A stretch of DNA of 64,000 nt, taken from Limanda limanda (taxonomy: Eukaryota > Chordata > Actinopteri > Pleuronectiformes > Pleuronectidae). Numbering within the stretch: position 1 is the stretch's first letter; each line of letters begins with the position of its first letter. Location of the stretch: NCBI RefSeq assembly GCF_963576545.1, contig NC_083649.1, forward strand, positions 698,637 through 762,636, in the 5' to 3' direction. The position numbers and the translations under genes are program-made. Shown here piece by piece: positions 13,303-23,500 of the stretch. Under the pieces are notes generated by a model. It searched no databases. It was not told where the DNA came from and saw nothing but the letters and a program-made list of their open reading frames with translations.

Positions 13303-13459
13303 CTTCTTCTGTGGATCTCAGGAGAGCACACGCTATCCCTCACTTCCACACAGCAGATCCACTTCAGTAACAACATGATGTTTAATAACGTTCCACCAAC
13401 AGAAAGCAACACGTCACGACGCGTCAGGCTGGACTCACCTTTGCTGACGCTGACGTCAT
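10765..13459 (-). CDS. bap18: Chromatin complexes subunit BAP18 (C17orf49 homologue), 6 coding exons
   Basis: Exons in transcript order: 13459-13439 (MTSASAK), 13164-13070 ([18 protein letters not shown]...), 12372-12271, 11365-11136, 11062-10958, 10829-10765 (ending in [10 protein letters not shown] and TGA). Lengths 21+95+102+230+105+65 total 618 nt, exactly 205 codons plus stop, and each junction keeps frame with GT-AG ends. Exon 3 encodes the SANT/Myb-like segment starting [11 protein letters not shown]. Exon 4 holds the basic stretch [13 protein letters not shown] and a vertebrate-type Ala/Pro-rich region. Exon 5 carries [11 protein letters not shown] and the LNFDQ motif. Known family role: a nuclear subunit of the MLL1/WDR5 and NURF complexes that helps read H3K4me3. 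Introns 2 and 3 are filled by tandem arrays. It shares a promoter with RNASEK. Confidence 0.93.
11380..12062. repeat. Polypurine/polypyrimidine array in BAP18 intron 3
   Basis: Irregular tandem repeats of a unit of about 15-18 bp (gaggaggtgaagagagga) make up most of the intron between the exons at 12271 and 11365. In the BAP18 transcript this is a C/U-rich tract of about 680 nt running up to the exon 4 acceptor. Long Ser/Pro/Leu-rich ORFs on - (11125-12118) are by-products of the array. Confidence 0.93.
12389..13035. repeat. 22 bp minisatellite in BAP18 intron 2
   Basis: About 29 copies of a 22 bp unit (ggatggaggtcacagaaga gag), with some shorter units lacking gatgg. The array begins about 16 bp from the exon 3 acceptor; the transcript-sense unit catccctctgttctg continues straight into that acceptor. 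It ends about 35 bp from the exon 2 donor. Three overlapping + strand ORFs arise from it and are not genes. Confidence 0.95.
13275..13310. repeat. (TTC)n microsatellite in BAP18 intron 1
   Basis: About 12 uninterrupted ttc triplets. It is a C/U-poor purine tract in the sense of BAP18 transcription. Confidence 0.9.
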
Positions 13460-13944
13460 TTTTAAGTTACGAGGATGAAACTTCTTTGACTTCTTGAATC
13501 TGAATGAGTCGCTCAGCTAGCTGCTAGCCACAGGTAGCTTCTGCACCGTTAGCTAGCTCAGTAGCGCGCTTCCATCGGGAAATGAACGAGATTCTCAAAC
13601 GAAGCTCCGTCAGAAAAACGCAGATTCACCGTTAAAGTTGTTTTAAATCGTGAATCTATCTCATGTTCGGAGCCAATGTCGAAAATACGAAAACAAAGGA
13701 GGAGAACCGGAAGCAGCGACAGCTAGGATTGGTCCGTCTCAGCGGAAGAGGCGGGGCCTGTGGTCTGAGCCCTCTCATTGGTCGCCTCTCTGTGAGTCAC
13801 GACAGGGGCCGAGCTGCTCCGAGCGGAACCGAGTGACGCAGATCAGCTGACCGCGGCCGCTTCCATCACCACGTCCCTCGGTTTGAATGAGTCGGAATCT
13901 AACGCGTCTGTGATCGACCGACCGACCACCGACCGACCACCGAC
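13460..13944. promoter_or_regulatory. Bidirectional promoter between BAP18 (-) and RNASEK (+)
   Basis: The two start codons are 485 bp apart and point away from each other. Within the gap are two inverted CCAAT boxes (attgg at about 13728 and 13777), ETS-type ccggaag at 13708-13714 and cggaag near 13743, a GC box gcggggc at about 13751, and a CpG-rich end. This fits a TATA-less head-to-head housekeeping promoter with NF-Y and ETS sites. Binding is inferred from motif only. Confidence 0.7.
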
Positions 13945-16120
13945 ATGCCGTCGCTCCTGTTCTGCGGGCCGAAGGTGGCCGCCTGCGGGATCGTGATCAG
14001 CATCTGGGGGGTCATCATGCTGGTAAGAGCCGCGGGGCCGACTAGCTCCTGGAGCGGGGCCGACTAGCTCCTGGAGTCCGGGGCTCAGAGGGAACATGGC
14101 GACGCGATCGGTTCTAGAAAAACGAAACGTGTGTTTGCATCAGAGCTCGTGGCTCCGTCTATCACCCGGAGCGGAACCCGGTCCTGAGCACCGAGCCGTC
14201 CGGGTGATAGACGGAGCCGCAGGCCCGGATCACACGATGAAACTCGATGAACCGTTTCAGTCACATGACGCAGCTGATGACCAGTCATCAGAAAGTAAGC
14301 TGCCCGATGAATATATAATATTCTATATGTGTGTCTGCTGATTATTGACGGAGATCGAGACATTCTGATTCGGTTCCACATGAATCACGTGACTCATAGT
14401 CGTTGAAGTCATGTGACTGCTAAGAACAGGAAGTGGCTTTTTCCAGAGTCAGAAAAAAGGAACAACTGTGACCTCACTGACCTTGTGAGTGTCTCTCTTC
14501 TCATTGGCCGAGCTCCACCTTCTCTATAGAACTGACTCGTAACTCAGTGACTGAACCAGAACATAATCTGATCCAAGGACCAGGGCCCAGTGGTGACCCT
14601 CTGTGACCCCAGGGTCCAGTGGTGACCCTCTGTGACCCCAGGGCCTAGCGTTGACCCTCTCTGTGACCTGGGGCCTAGCGTTGACCCTCTCTGCGACCCC
14701 AGGGCCCAGTGGTGACCCTCTGTGACCCGGGGCCTAGCGTTGACCCTCTGTGACCCCAGGGCCTAGCGTTGACCCTCTCTGTGACCCCAGGGCCTAGTGT
14801 TGACCCTCTCTGTGACCCCGGGGCCTAGCGTTGACCCTCTCTGCGACCCGGGGCCTAGCGTTGACCCTCTCTGTGACCCCAGGGCCTAGAGTTGACCCTC
14901 TCTGTGACCTCGGGGCCTAGCGTTGACCCTCTCTGTGACCCCAGGGCCTAGCGTTGACCCTCTCTGTGACCCCAGGGCCTAGCGTTGACCCTCTCTGTGA
15001 CCCCGGGGCCCAGTGGTGACCCTCTCTGTGACCCCAGGGCCTAGCGTTGACCCTCTCTGTGACCCCAGGGCCTAGCGTTGACCCTCTCTGCCACTCCAGG
15101 GCCTAGCGTTGACCCTCTCTGTGACCCCGGGGCCTAGCGTTGACCCTCTGTGACCCTCTCTGTGACCCCGGGGCCTAGCGTTGACCCTCTCTGCGACCCG
15201 GGGGCCTAGCGTTGACCCTCTCTGTGACCCCGGGGCCTAGCGTTGACCCTCTCTTTGACCCCGGTGCTCAGCGGTGACCCCAGGGCCTAGTGTTGACCCT
15301 CTCTGTGACCCGGGGCCTAGCGTTGACCCTCTCTGTGACCCGGGGCCTAGCGTTGACCCTCTCTGTGACCCCAGGGCCTAGCGTTGACCCTCTCTGTGAC
15401 CCCCGGGCCTAGCGTTGACCCTCTCTGTGACCCGGGGCCTAGCGTTGACCCTCTCTGTGACCCCCGGGCCTAGCGTTGACCCTCTCTGTGACCCGGGGCC
15501 TAGCGTTGACCCTCTCTGTGACCCCAGGGCCTAGCGTTGACCCTCTCTGTGACCCCGGGGCCTAGCGTTGACCCTCTCTGTGACCCCAGGGCCTAGCGTT
15601 GACCCTCTCTGTGACCCCAGGGCCTAGCGTTGACCCTCTCTGTGACCCCCGGGCCTAGCGTTGACCCTCTCTGTGACCCCAGGGCCTAGCGTTGACCCTC
15701 TCTGCGACCCGGGGGCCTAGCGTTGACCCTCTCTGTGACCCCGGGGCCTAGCGTTGACCCTCTCTGTGACCCCGGGGCCTAGCGTTGACCCTCTGCTCTG
15801 TGTGTTTCAGGCGATGCTGGGGATCTTCTTCTCTGCGAAGTCGGCCGTGCTGATCGAGGACGTCCCGTTCACTGAAGACGACATCCGTAACGAGTGAGTC
15901 CGGCAGCGTGAAGAGGAACAACCATCAGATTAACAGTCGATCATCTAACGCTGAACCGTCTTCTCTCTCCTGCAGTAAATTCCCTCCTCAGAACGTCTAC
16001 GCTCTCTACAACCAGGTCGGCATCAACTGCTTCATTGCCGCCGCCATCTACGTGGCCGTGGGCGCCGTCTCGCTCTGCCAGGTGCGACTCAACAAGCGCC
16101 AGGAGTACATGGTCACATAG
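13945..16120 (+). CDS. rnasek: Ribonuclease kappa (RNASEK), 3 exons
   Basis: Exons 13945-14022, 15811-15893 and 15976-16120 give about 101 residues in frame, starting [17 protein letters not shown] and ending [11 protein letters not shown]. Two hydrophobic membrane segments are visible, one at residues 11-33 ([21 protein letters not shown]) split here as [10 protein letters not shown] and VIMLAMLGIFF, and one around residues 70-88 ([18 protein letters not shown]). The family-typical [12 protein letters not shown] lies between them. The family is a small conserved membrane protein of endosomes, associated with the V-ATPase and needed for endocytic uptake; RNase activity has been reported for it. 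Intron 1 is almost wholly a tandem array. The start is the first ATG and matches the family. Confidence 0.95.
14575..15800. repeat. About 30 bp minisatellite filling RNASEK intron 1
   Basis: About 40 copies of a 28-31 bp unit of the type ggcctagcgttgaccctctc tgtgacccc. Early units read cagtggtgaccctctgtgac, later ones are more uniform. The array ends about 12 bp before the exon 2 acceptor (ctctgctctgtgtgtttcag), so the polypyrimidine tract grades into the last unit. Confidence 0.95.
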
Positions 16121-16475
16121 AGCGGCAGCGAGGAGCCTGACACCCCCCCCCCCCACGGCGTCAGGCTGTTATTTATTTTCAAAGTAAAAGCTTCTGTGTT
16201 TGTTGTGATGTTGTCATTCCTGTAAAGATTCTTTATTAAAGTGACCAAACGTAATCGATGAGCGAGTCCAACGCGTTCAGTAACTTCCTGGTTCGTCTGA
16301 ACTGATCAGACATCTGGACTCACGTGTTGTGTTAACGCCTGATGTGGGCGTGTCCTTTGTGCAAACCTGTCATGTGAACCATCGATGAAGAGACGTCACC
16401 ACATCCAAAGTGAGAGCAGCGTTTCCTCCAGATGTCAAAACTGTAGATCGTACATTTGTTTGTCAAATAATCTGC

Positions 16476-16481
16476 AATAAA
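16476..16481 (+). terminator. Polyadenylation signal (AATAAA), likely RNASEK
   Basis: AATAAA lies about 355 bp after the RNASEK stop. A second is at about 16586. The NUP98 gene converges from the other side, with TTTATT (AATAAA on -) at 16617-16622 and again near 16977, so the two 3'UTRs may nearly touch or overlap. Confidence 0.5.
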
Positions 16482-16616
16482 GTTTGTGTGTAAAAAAACT
16501 TGTTTTATTTGATTAACATGAAGTTTGCTTTGAACCTGTTTAATATTCAAGTCAGCAATTTTATTTCTGATACTTAAATGTAAAAAATAAAGGAATCATC
16601 TTTCATTCTACTCAAC

Positions 16617-17507
16617 TTTATTAAAAAATAAACAATCATCAGTAAACATGCGCACACAAGAGAACGAGAAACAGTGAAATTCATTTAACTTTGAAAAAAA
16701 ATGGCCACATGAGTTTGTCTGCAACAGAAAAGAAACAATCATTGATCCGTGAAGAGTTGCCTCCAGTTTGGAGAATAAAAATAAACTGATATTTGATTCT
16801 CCAAAAATATAAAATGTGTATTTAAACTCAATCTGGTTTTGAGCGAAACTCTTCACTGAATAAACTGTTTGTTACATTTACATTCAAACTGAAAAAGCAA
16901 AGATCTACAAAAATAGACGTCAGACATGTCCGCTCCACACGTGGAGGCGTTCGGACGCCGCCGCTCGTCCTCCATCTTTATTCACATATCAACACAACAG
17001 ACGCTGCTGCCTCGATGCTAAGCTAACAGCTGCTGTCACTTATAAAACCTCATCTTTGAAAAGATGATCGGGGAGGCGGAGCCTGTTTGGGTCAGAGGTC
17101 AAACGAGTGACTCAGTGACGACATGTTCCTGGAAACAAAGATCAGCTGATCAAACGAACCAATCGAGTTTCACCTCGTTGCCACGGTTACAGGCGTCCCG
17201 AGGTTTCTGATTAACTTCAAACACAAACCAGCAGATTCATCTATTGTTGGAAAATATCTTTAGTTCCACAAACGACGACTTGAGAAGTGGAAATTTTTAA
17301 CCAAATAGAAAGTTTCCGCCGATTAAAATGTGAAAAAGCTCGGACGCACTTCCTGTTTCAAACGCTTCCTGTTTCGTGAAGAATCATCGGAGCTCAGTTT
17401 TTTTTCCTGCTAGAGAAATGTAACGGACGACGTCCGGGAACCGATGAAACGTTCCTCTCTGCGTCGTCAGGACGTCGGCCATGACAGTCTGCTCTCCTCC
17501 TGCGCTC
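16617..17507 (-). other. NUP98 3'UTR/flank
   Basis: No coding signal is seen. AATAAA on - occurs at 16617-16622 and near 16977, giving a 3'UTR of about 530-890 nt. AT-rich at the left end. Confidence 0.45.
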
Positions 17508-20500
17508 TCATTGGCTGATGATCAGCTGCCGGAGGTACGACTGCGTGAGGCCTCGCAGCTCCTCCAGCGTGTAGTCCTCCGGCATCGGCAGGCGGGTGAT
17601 GTGCGGCGCCAGCTGGGCCAGCGGGATGCTGAGGGAGTCGCACGCCACGTCGCCCTGCTGCAGGCTCAGCACCGCACGCAGGATGTTGGACACACGCTTC
17701 GCCATTTCTGCACGGGGGAGAGAGGGAGGAGGGAGAGGAAAGAAGGAGGGAGGAGGGAGAAGGGAGGAGCAAAGAGGGAGAGGGAAGGAGGGAGGGAGGA
17801 GGGAGGAGGGAGAGGAAAGGAGGGAGGGAGGAAGGAGGGAGGAGGGAGAGGAAAGGAGGGAGGAGCAAAGAGGGAGGAGGGAGAGGAAGGAAGGAGGAGG
17901 GAGGGAGGGAGGGAGGGAGGGAGGGAGGGAGGGAGGAGGGAGGGAGGAGGAAGGAGGAGGGAGGAAGGAGGGAGGGAGGAGGAAGGGAGGAGGGAGAAGG
18001 AGGGAGGAGGAAGAAGGAGGGAGAAGGAGGGAGGATGGAGAAGCAAAGAGGGAGAAGGAAGGAGGGAGGGAGGAGGGAGAGGAAAGGAGGGAGGGAGGAG
18101 GGAGAGGAAAGGAGGGAGGAGGAAGGAGGGAGGAGGGAGAGGAAAGGAGGGAGGAGCAAAGAGGGAGGAGGGAGGAGGGAGAGGAAGGAAGGAGGAGGAG
18201 GGAGGAAAGGAGGAGGAGGAGGGAGGGAGGGAGAATGAGGGAGGAGGAAGGAGGTAGGAAGGAGTGAGGAGGGGAGAGGGAGGAGGATGAGGGAGGGAGG
18301 AGGAAGGAGGGATGAGGAAGGAGGGATGAGGGAGGGAGGAGGAAGGAGGGATGAGGGAGAAGGAGGGATGAGGGAGGGAGGAGGAAGTGATGTCACACTG
18401 AGTCAAGAACATCATTTCAAACTTCTTCCTCCTGTTCATCTAACTTCAGCCAATCAGGGGACAGATGTTTATTTGGAGGGAACTGCTGCGGACTCATCTG
18501 GACTCCGCCCCCTTCAAACTGAGTCACAGAGCAGCCCTCACCTGATTGGGCGAGCCGGTCTCTGGCCGTCCTGCAGGGCAGGAGTTCGATCCGGCCGCAG
18601 AGCGACGTGACGTCGGTGTAGAGACGCTCCAGCTCGTAGCCGGCGTTCTCCATCTGATGGCGAGCAGGACCACACATCAGTTACTGTACTCAGTTACTTT
18701 ATTAAAGTAGTTACTTTACTCATTAATGGAGCATCCGTGTTACAGTCAACACTTTACAAGTCCTTCTGTATTTATATTTATATGATTCACTTTGATATTT
18801 CATTCACTTACATCTTTTTTATATATTTTTTAACTTTTCTTAAGTAACAAACTCACTTAAACTTAAAAAATATATTTTATAATTTGATTGACAGACACAG
18901 AGACACACAGAGAGACACACAGAGACACACAGAGACACACAGAGACACACAGAGACACACAGAGACACACAGAGACACACAGAGACACACAGAGAGACAC
19001 ACAGAGACACACAGAGACACACAGAGACACACAGAGACACACAGAGACACACAGAGACACACAGAGACACACAGAGACACACAGAGACACACAGACAGAC
19101 ACACAGAGAGACACAGAGACAGACAGAGAGACACAGAGACACACAGAGACACACAGAGACACACAGAGAGACACAGAGACACACAGAGACACACAGAGAC
19201 ACACACAGAGACACAGAGACACACAGAGACACACAGACAGACACAGAGACACACAGACAGACACACAGAGAGACACACAGACAGACACACAGACAGACAC
19301 AGACACACAGAGACACACAGAGAGACACAGAGAGACACACACAGACACACAGAGACACACAGAGACACACAGAGACACACAGAGACACACAGAGACACAC
19401 AGAGACACACAGAGACACACAGACAGACACACGACCTGCTGGATGTCCTGCAGCGTCTTGATGACCCTGATGTAGTCCAGGTACACCCCCCCCGCGGTGT
19501 CCCAGTCCTGGATGCAGCTGCTGTGCTCCGGGACCCCCAGCCCCTCCAGGAACTCCAGCAGGTAGTCGTGGTTGTCGTTGATGATGCAATCTGCAGGACA
19601 AATCATTAGCATTTAAAAGAACTAAAAACTAAATATCTTGAAACTCTTGGGGTGTTTATTAAAGACCTGACGCCAGGTGCTGGATCAGCAGCCGGTGACA
19701 CTGGGTCCAGTATCCGGCCCGGTACAGGTGCAGCGCCTCCTGGTGGCTGTCTGCGTCCCGGTGGGCTCGGGTGGCCTTGGCCTCGTGGATCCACCGCTCC
19801 GGGATCAGCAGCCTCTCCGTCAGGAAGCGCTCCCTCCGCGCAGACTCGTCCGTCTCCTGCAGGGGGCAGTGGAGGGTCAGCATCTCTCTGACGGCTCGCT
19901 CCCGCTGACTGAAGAAGAGAAGAGAGCAGTTATGAGTCTTCAGGGAGGTCCAGGGCCCAGGAGGTCCAGGGCCCAGGAGGTCCAGGGCCCAGGAGGTCCA
20001 GGGCCCAGGAGGTCCAGGGCCCAGGAGGTCCAGGGCCCAGGAGGTTCGAGGAGGTCCAGGGCCGAGGAGGTCCAGGGCCGAGGAGGTCCAGGGCCGAGGA
20101 GGTCCAGGGCCGAGGAGGTCCAGGGCCGAGGAGGTCCAGGGCCGAGGAGGTCCCGGGCCGAGGAGGTCCAGGGCCGAGGAGGTCCAGGGCCGAGGAGGTC
20201 CAGGGCCCACGAGGTCCTCCAGGGCCGAGGAGGTCCAGGGCCCCGAGGAGGTCCAGGGCCGAGGAGGTCCCGGGCCCAGGAGGTCCAGGGCCGAGGAGGT
20301 CCTCCAGGGCCGAGGAGGTCCGGGGCCGAGGAGGTCCGGGGCCGAGGAGGTCCGGGGCCGAGGAGGTCCCGGGCCGAGGAGGTCCCGGGACCAGGAGGTC
20401 CTCCAGGGCCGAGGAGGTCCCGGGCCGAGGAGGTCCAGGGCCGAGGAGGTCCAGGGCCGAGGAGGTTCGAGGAGGTCCAGGGCCGAGGAGGTCCAGGGCC

Positions 20501-23500
20501 GAGGAGGTCCTCCAGGGCCGAGGAGGGTCCAGGGCCGAGGAGGTCCAGGGCCGAGGAGGTCCAGGGCCGAGGAGGTCCTCCAGGGCCGAGGAGGTCCTCC
20601 AGGGCCGAGGAGGGTCCGGGGCCGAGGAGGTCCTCCAGGGCCGAGGAGGTCCTCCAGGGCCGAGGAGGTCCTCCAGGGCCCAGGAGGTCCTCCAGGGCCC
20701 AGGAGGTCCAGGGCCCAGGAGGTCCAGAGCGTCTCTCTGCTGCAGCAGTTGTTTTACTCAGATCACTACTATGCACAATAATATTCAACACTTTACATCT
20801 ATATTTATATCATGGTCACTTATAATGGTTACATTGCAATATTTATATTTCCATTATACTATCTTGTAGTATTATTTATATTATGGTCACTTACTTTTAA
20901 TTATTTTTTCTGTATCATGGTCACTACTGTTGCAATATTACTTATAATACTTTAGTTTTCATTACAATAACACTTACATCATTCCACTTTCTCCCCAGTT
21001 CCTGCTCTTGCACAGTGTCTGTTTTGCAGGTTGTGTTTGTTTCTGTATATTTTTACTCTCATTTTGTGTAGTTTAGTTGTGTATATATTTTGATCTTTCT
21101 TTTTTATTGTTGCTTCGGCACTGTTACTTAAATTCTGTTTCTCTCTTATTTGCTGTAACAAGTGAATTTCCCCGTTGTGTGGATAAATAAAGAAATCTAA
21201 TCTAAGAAGATCCGCTTCGTCACGTGACACAACCCGTGAAGCAGCTCGTCAGGAACCAGAGGAGGGACAACCTGAAACACCTGAGGACATGTGGACGGGT
21301 GGACGGAGGGGAGGACGGAGGGGAGGACGTACGCGTGGTCTTGGATGTGCAGCAGGATGAAGACGGCCATGTGCCACAGGCCGGCGCTCTCCAGCTGGGC
21401 GGCGTAGCTGGCGTGGAGGAGTCCCTGTCCTGAGGCGCTCAGGTGAGTGTAGTGCAGCGCCTGGAGGACGCCCCACAGGTGCCAGGACAGACGGTAGTCC
21501 AGACGCTCCCAGGTGACGGACAGAGGGTCCAACAGCTGCTGGAGACTGTAGTGTCTGCAGGGGGACACGCAGGGGGACACGCAGGGGGACACGAGGAGGG
21601 GACACGCAGGGGGGACACGCAGGGGGGACACGCAGGGGGGACACGCAGGAGGACACGCAGGAGGACAAGCAGGAGGACACGCAGGGGGACACGCAGGGGG
21701 ACATGAGGAGGGGACACACAGGGGGACATGAGGAGGGGACATGAGGAGGGGACATGAGGACACGCAGGAGGGACACACAGGAGGGACATGAGGAGGGACA
21801 CACAGGAGGACATGAGGACACGCAGGAGGGACACGCAGGAGGACACACAGGAGGGACATGAGGACACGCAGGAGGGACATGAGGAGGACACGCAGGAGGG
21901 ACACGCAGGAGGACACGCAGGGGGACACACAGGAGGGACACGCAGGAGGGACACACAGGAGGACACGCAGAGGGACACGCAGAGGGACACGCAGGAGGAC
22001 ATGAGGAGGGGACACACAGGGGGACATGAGGAGGGGACATGAGGAGGGGACATGAGGACACGCAGGAGGGACACACAGGAGGGACACACAGGAGGGACAT
22101 GAGGAGGGACACACAGGAGGACATGAGGAGGACACGCAGGAGGGACACGCAGGAGGACACACAGGAGGGACATGAGGACACGCAGGAGGGACATGAGGAG
22201 GACACGCAGGAGGGACACGCAGGAGGACACACAGGGGGACACACAGGGGGACACACAGGAGGGGACATGAGGAGGACACGCAGGAGGACACGCAGGGGGA
22301 CACACAGGAGGACACGCAGGAGGACACGCAGGAGGACACACAGGGGGACACACAGGGGGACACACAGGGGGACACACAGGGGGACACACAGGGGGACACA
22401 CAGGAGGGGACATGAGGAGGACACGCAGGAGGACACGCAGGGGGACACACAGGGGGACACACAGGAGGACACACAGGAGGACACACAGGAGGACACACAG
22501 GGGGACACACAGGGGGACACACAGGGGGACACACAGGGGGACACACAGGGGGACACGCAGGGGGACACGCAGGGGGACACGCAGGAGGGACACGCAGGGG
22601 GACACACGGGGGGACACACAGGAGGACACACAGGAGGACACACAGGAGGACACACAGGGGGACACGCAGGAGGACACACAGGGGGACACGCAGGGGGACA
22701 CACAGGAGGGACACACAGGAGGGACACGCAGGAGGGACACGCAGGGGGACACACGGGGGGACACACAGGAGGACACGCAGGAGGACACACAGGGACACAC
22801 ACAGGGACACACGCAGGGGGACACACGGGGGGACACACAGGAGGACACACAGGAGGACACACAGGGGGACACACGGGGGGACACACAGGGGGACACACAG
22901 GGGGACACACAGGGGGACACACAGGGGGACACACAGGAGGACATGAGGAGGGGACACACAGGGGGACACACAGGGGGACACACAGGGGGACACGCAGGGA
23001 TTAAAGGACGTTTCACTCACATCAGCCTGTGGATCATGAACTCTCAGTTTATGATCAACGTGTTTACCTGTCACTGTAGAGTTTGAGCAGGTGGAAACAG
23101 AGGTCGTACAGAGGTCGTTTAGACTCCTCCTCCTCCTCCTCCTCTTCCATGTCCATCTTCTCCGCCTCCAGGTACGGAGGCAGGGGGGCGCAGGCGTACT
23201 TCCCCCCCTCACAGGAGCCCTGAGGAGGAATGAAGGATTGAGGATCAGTGGAGGAGGAGCAGGAAGTCTCTGGTTCCTTCAGCGTTTCACTCAACGACCA
23301 ACAAACTGTGAACAGAAACACGGCGGCTGACCTGGAAGGCAGCTTCGTATTTGGCGAGGGCGTCGGCCGTGGAGGCGGTGGGAGGCAGCATGAACCAGAG
23401 GTGGACCGCCACGCAGCGCTTCCAGTCCAGCTGTGAGCAGACGTTCACCACGGAGTCCGACGACTGCCACACCTGCAGGGGACAGGAAGCAGCTTCACAC

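Noticed and set aside
17467..18439. Pro/Ser-rich and Gly/Arg/Glu-rich ORFs on both strands
   Set aside because: Purine array shadows; only 17508-17708 is a NUP98 exon.
19677..20825. 382-codon [11 protein letters not shown], and a 283-codon [18 protein letters not shown] on the other strand
   Set aside because: Shadows of the 16 bp GC-rich array; no conserved part outside the NUP98 exon.
21197..23212. ORFs of 671, 561 and 525 codons rich in CPP/VSPC
   Set aside because: They arise from the 12-13 bp array. Only the short exon ends at 21333-21554 and 23068-23219 are real NUP98 coding sequence, in one frame.
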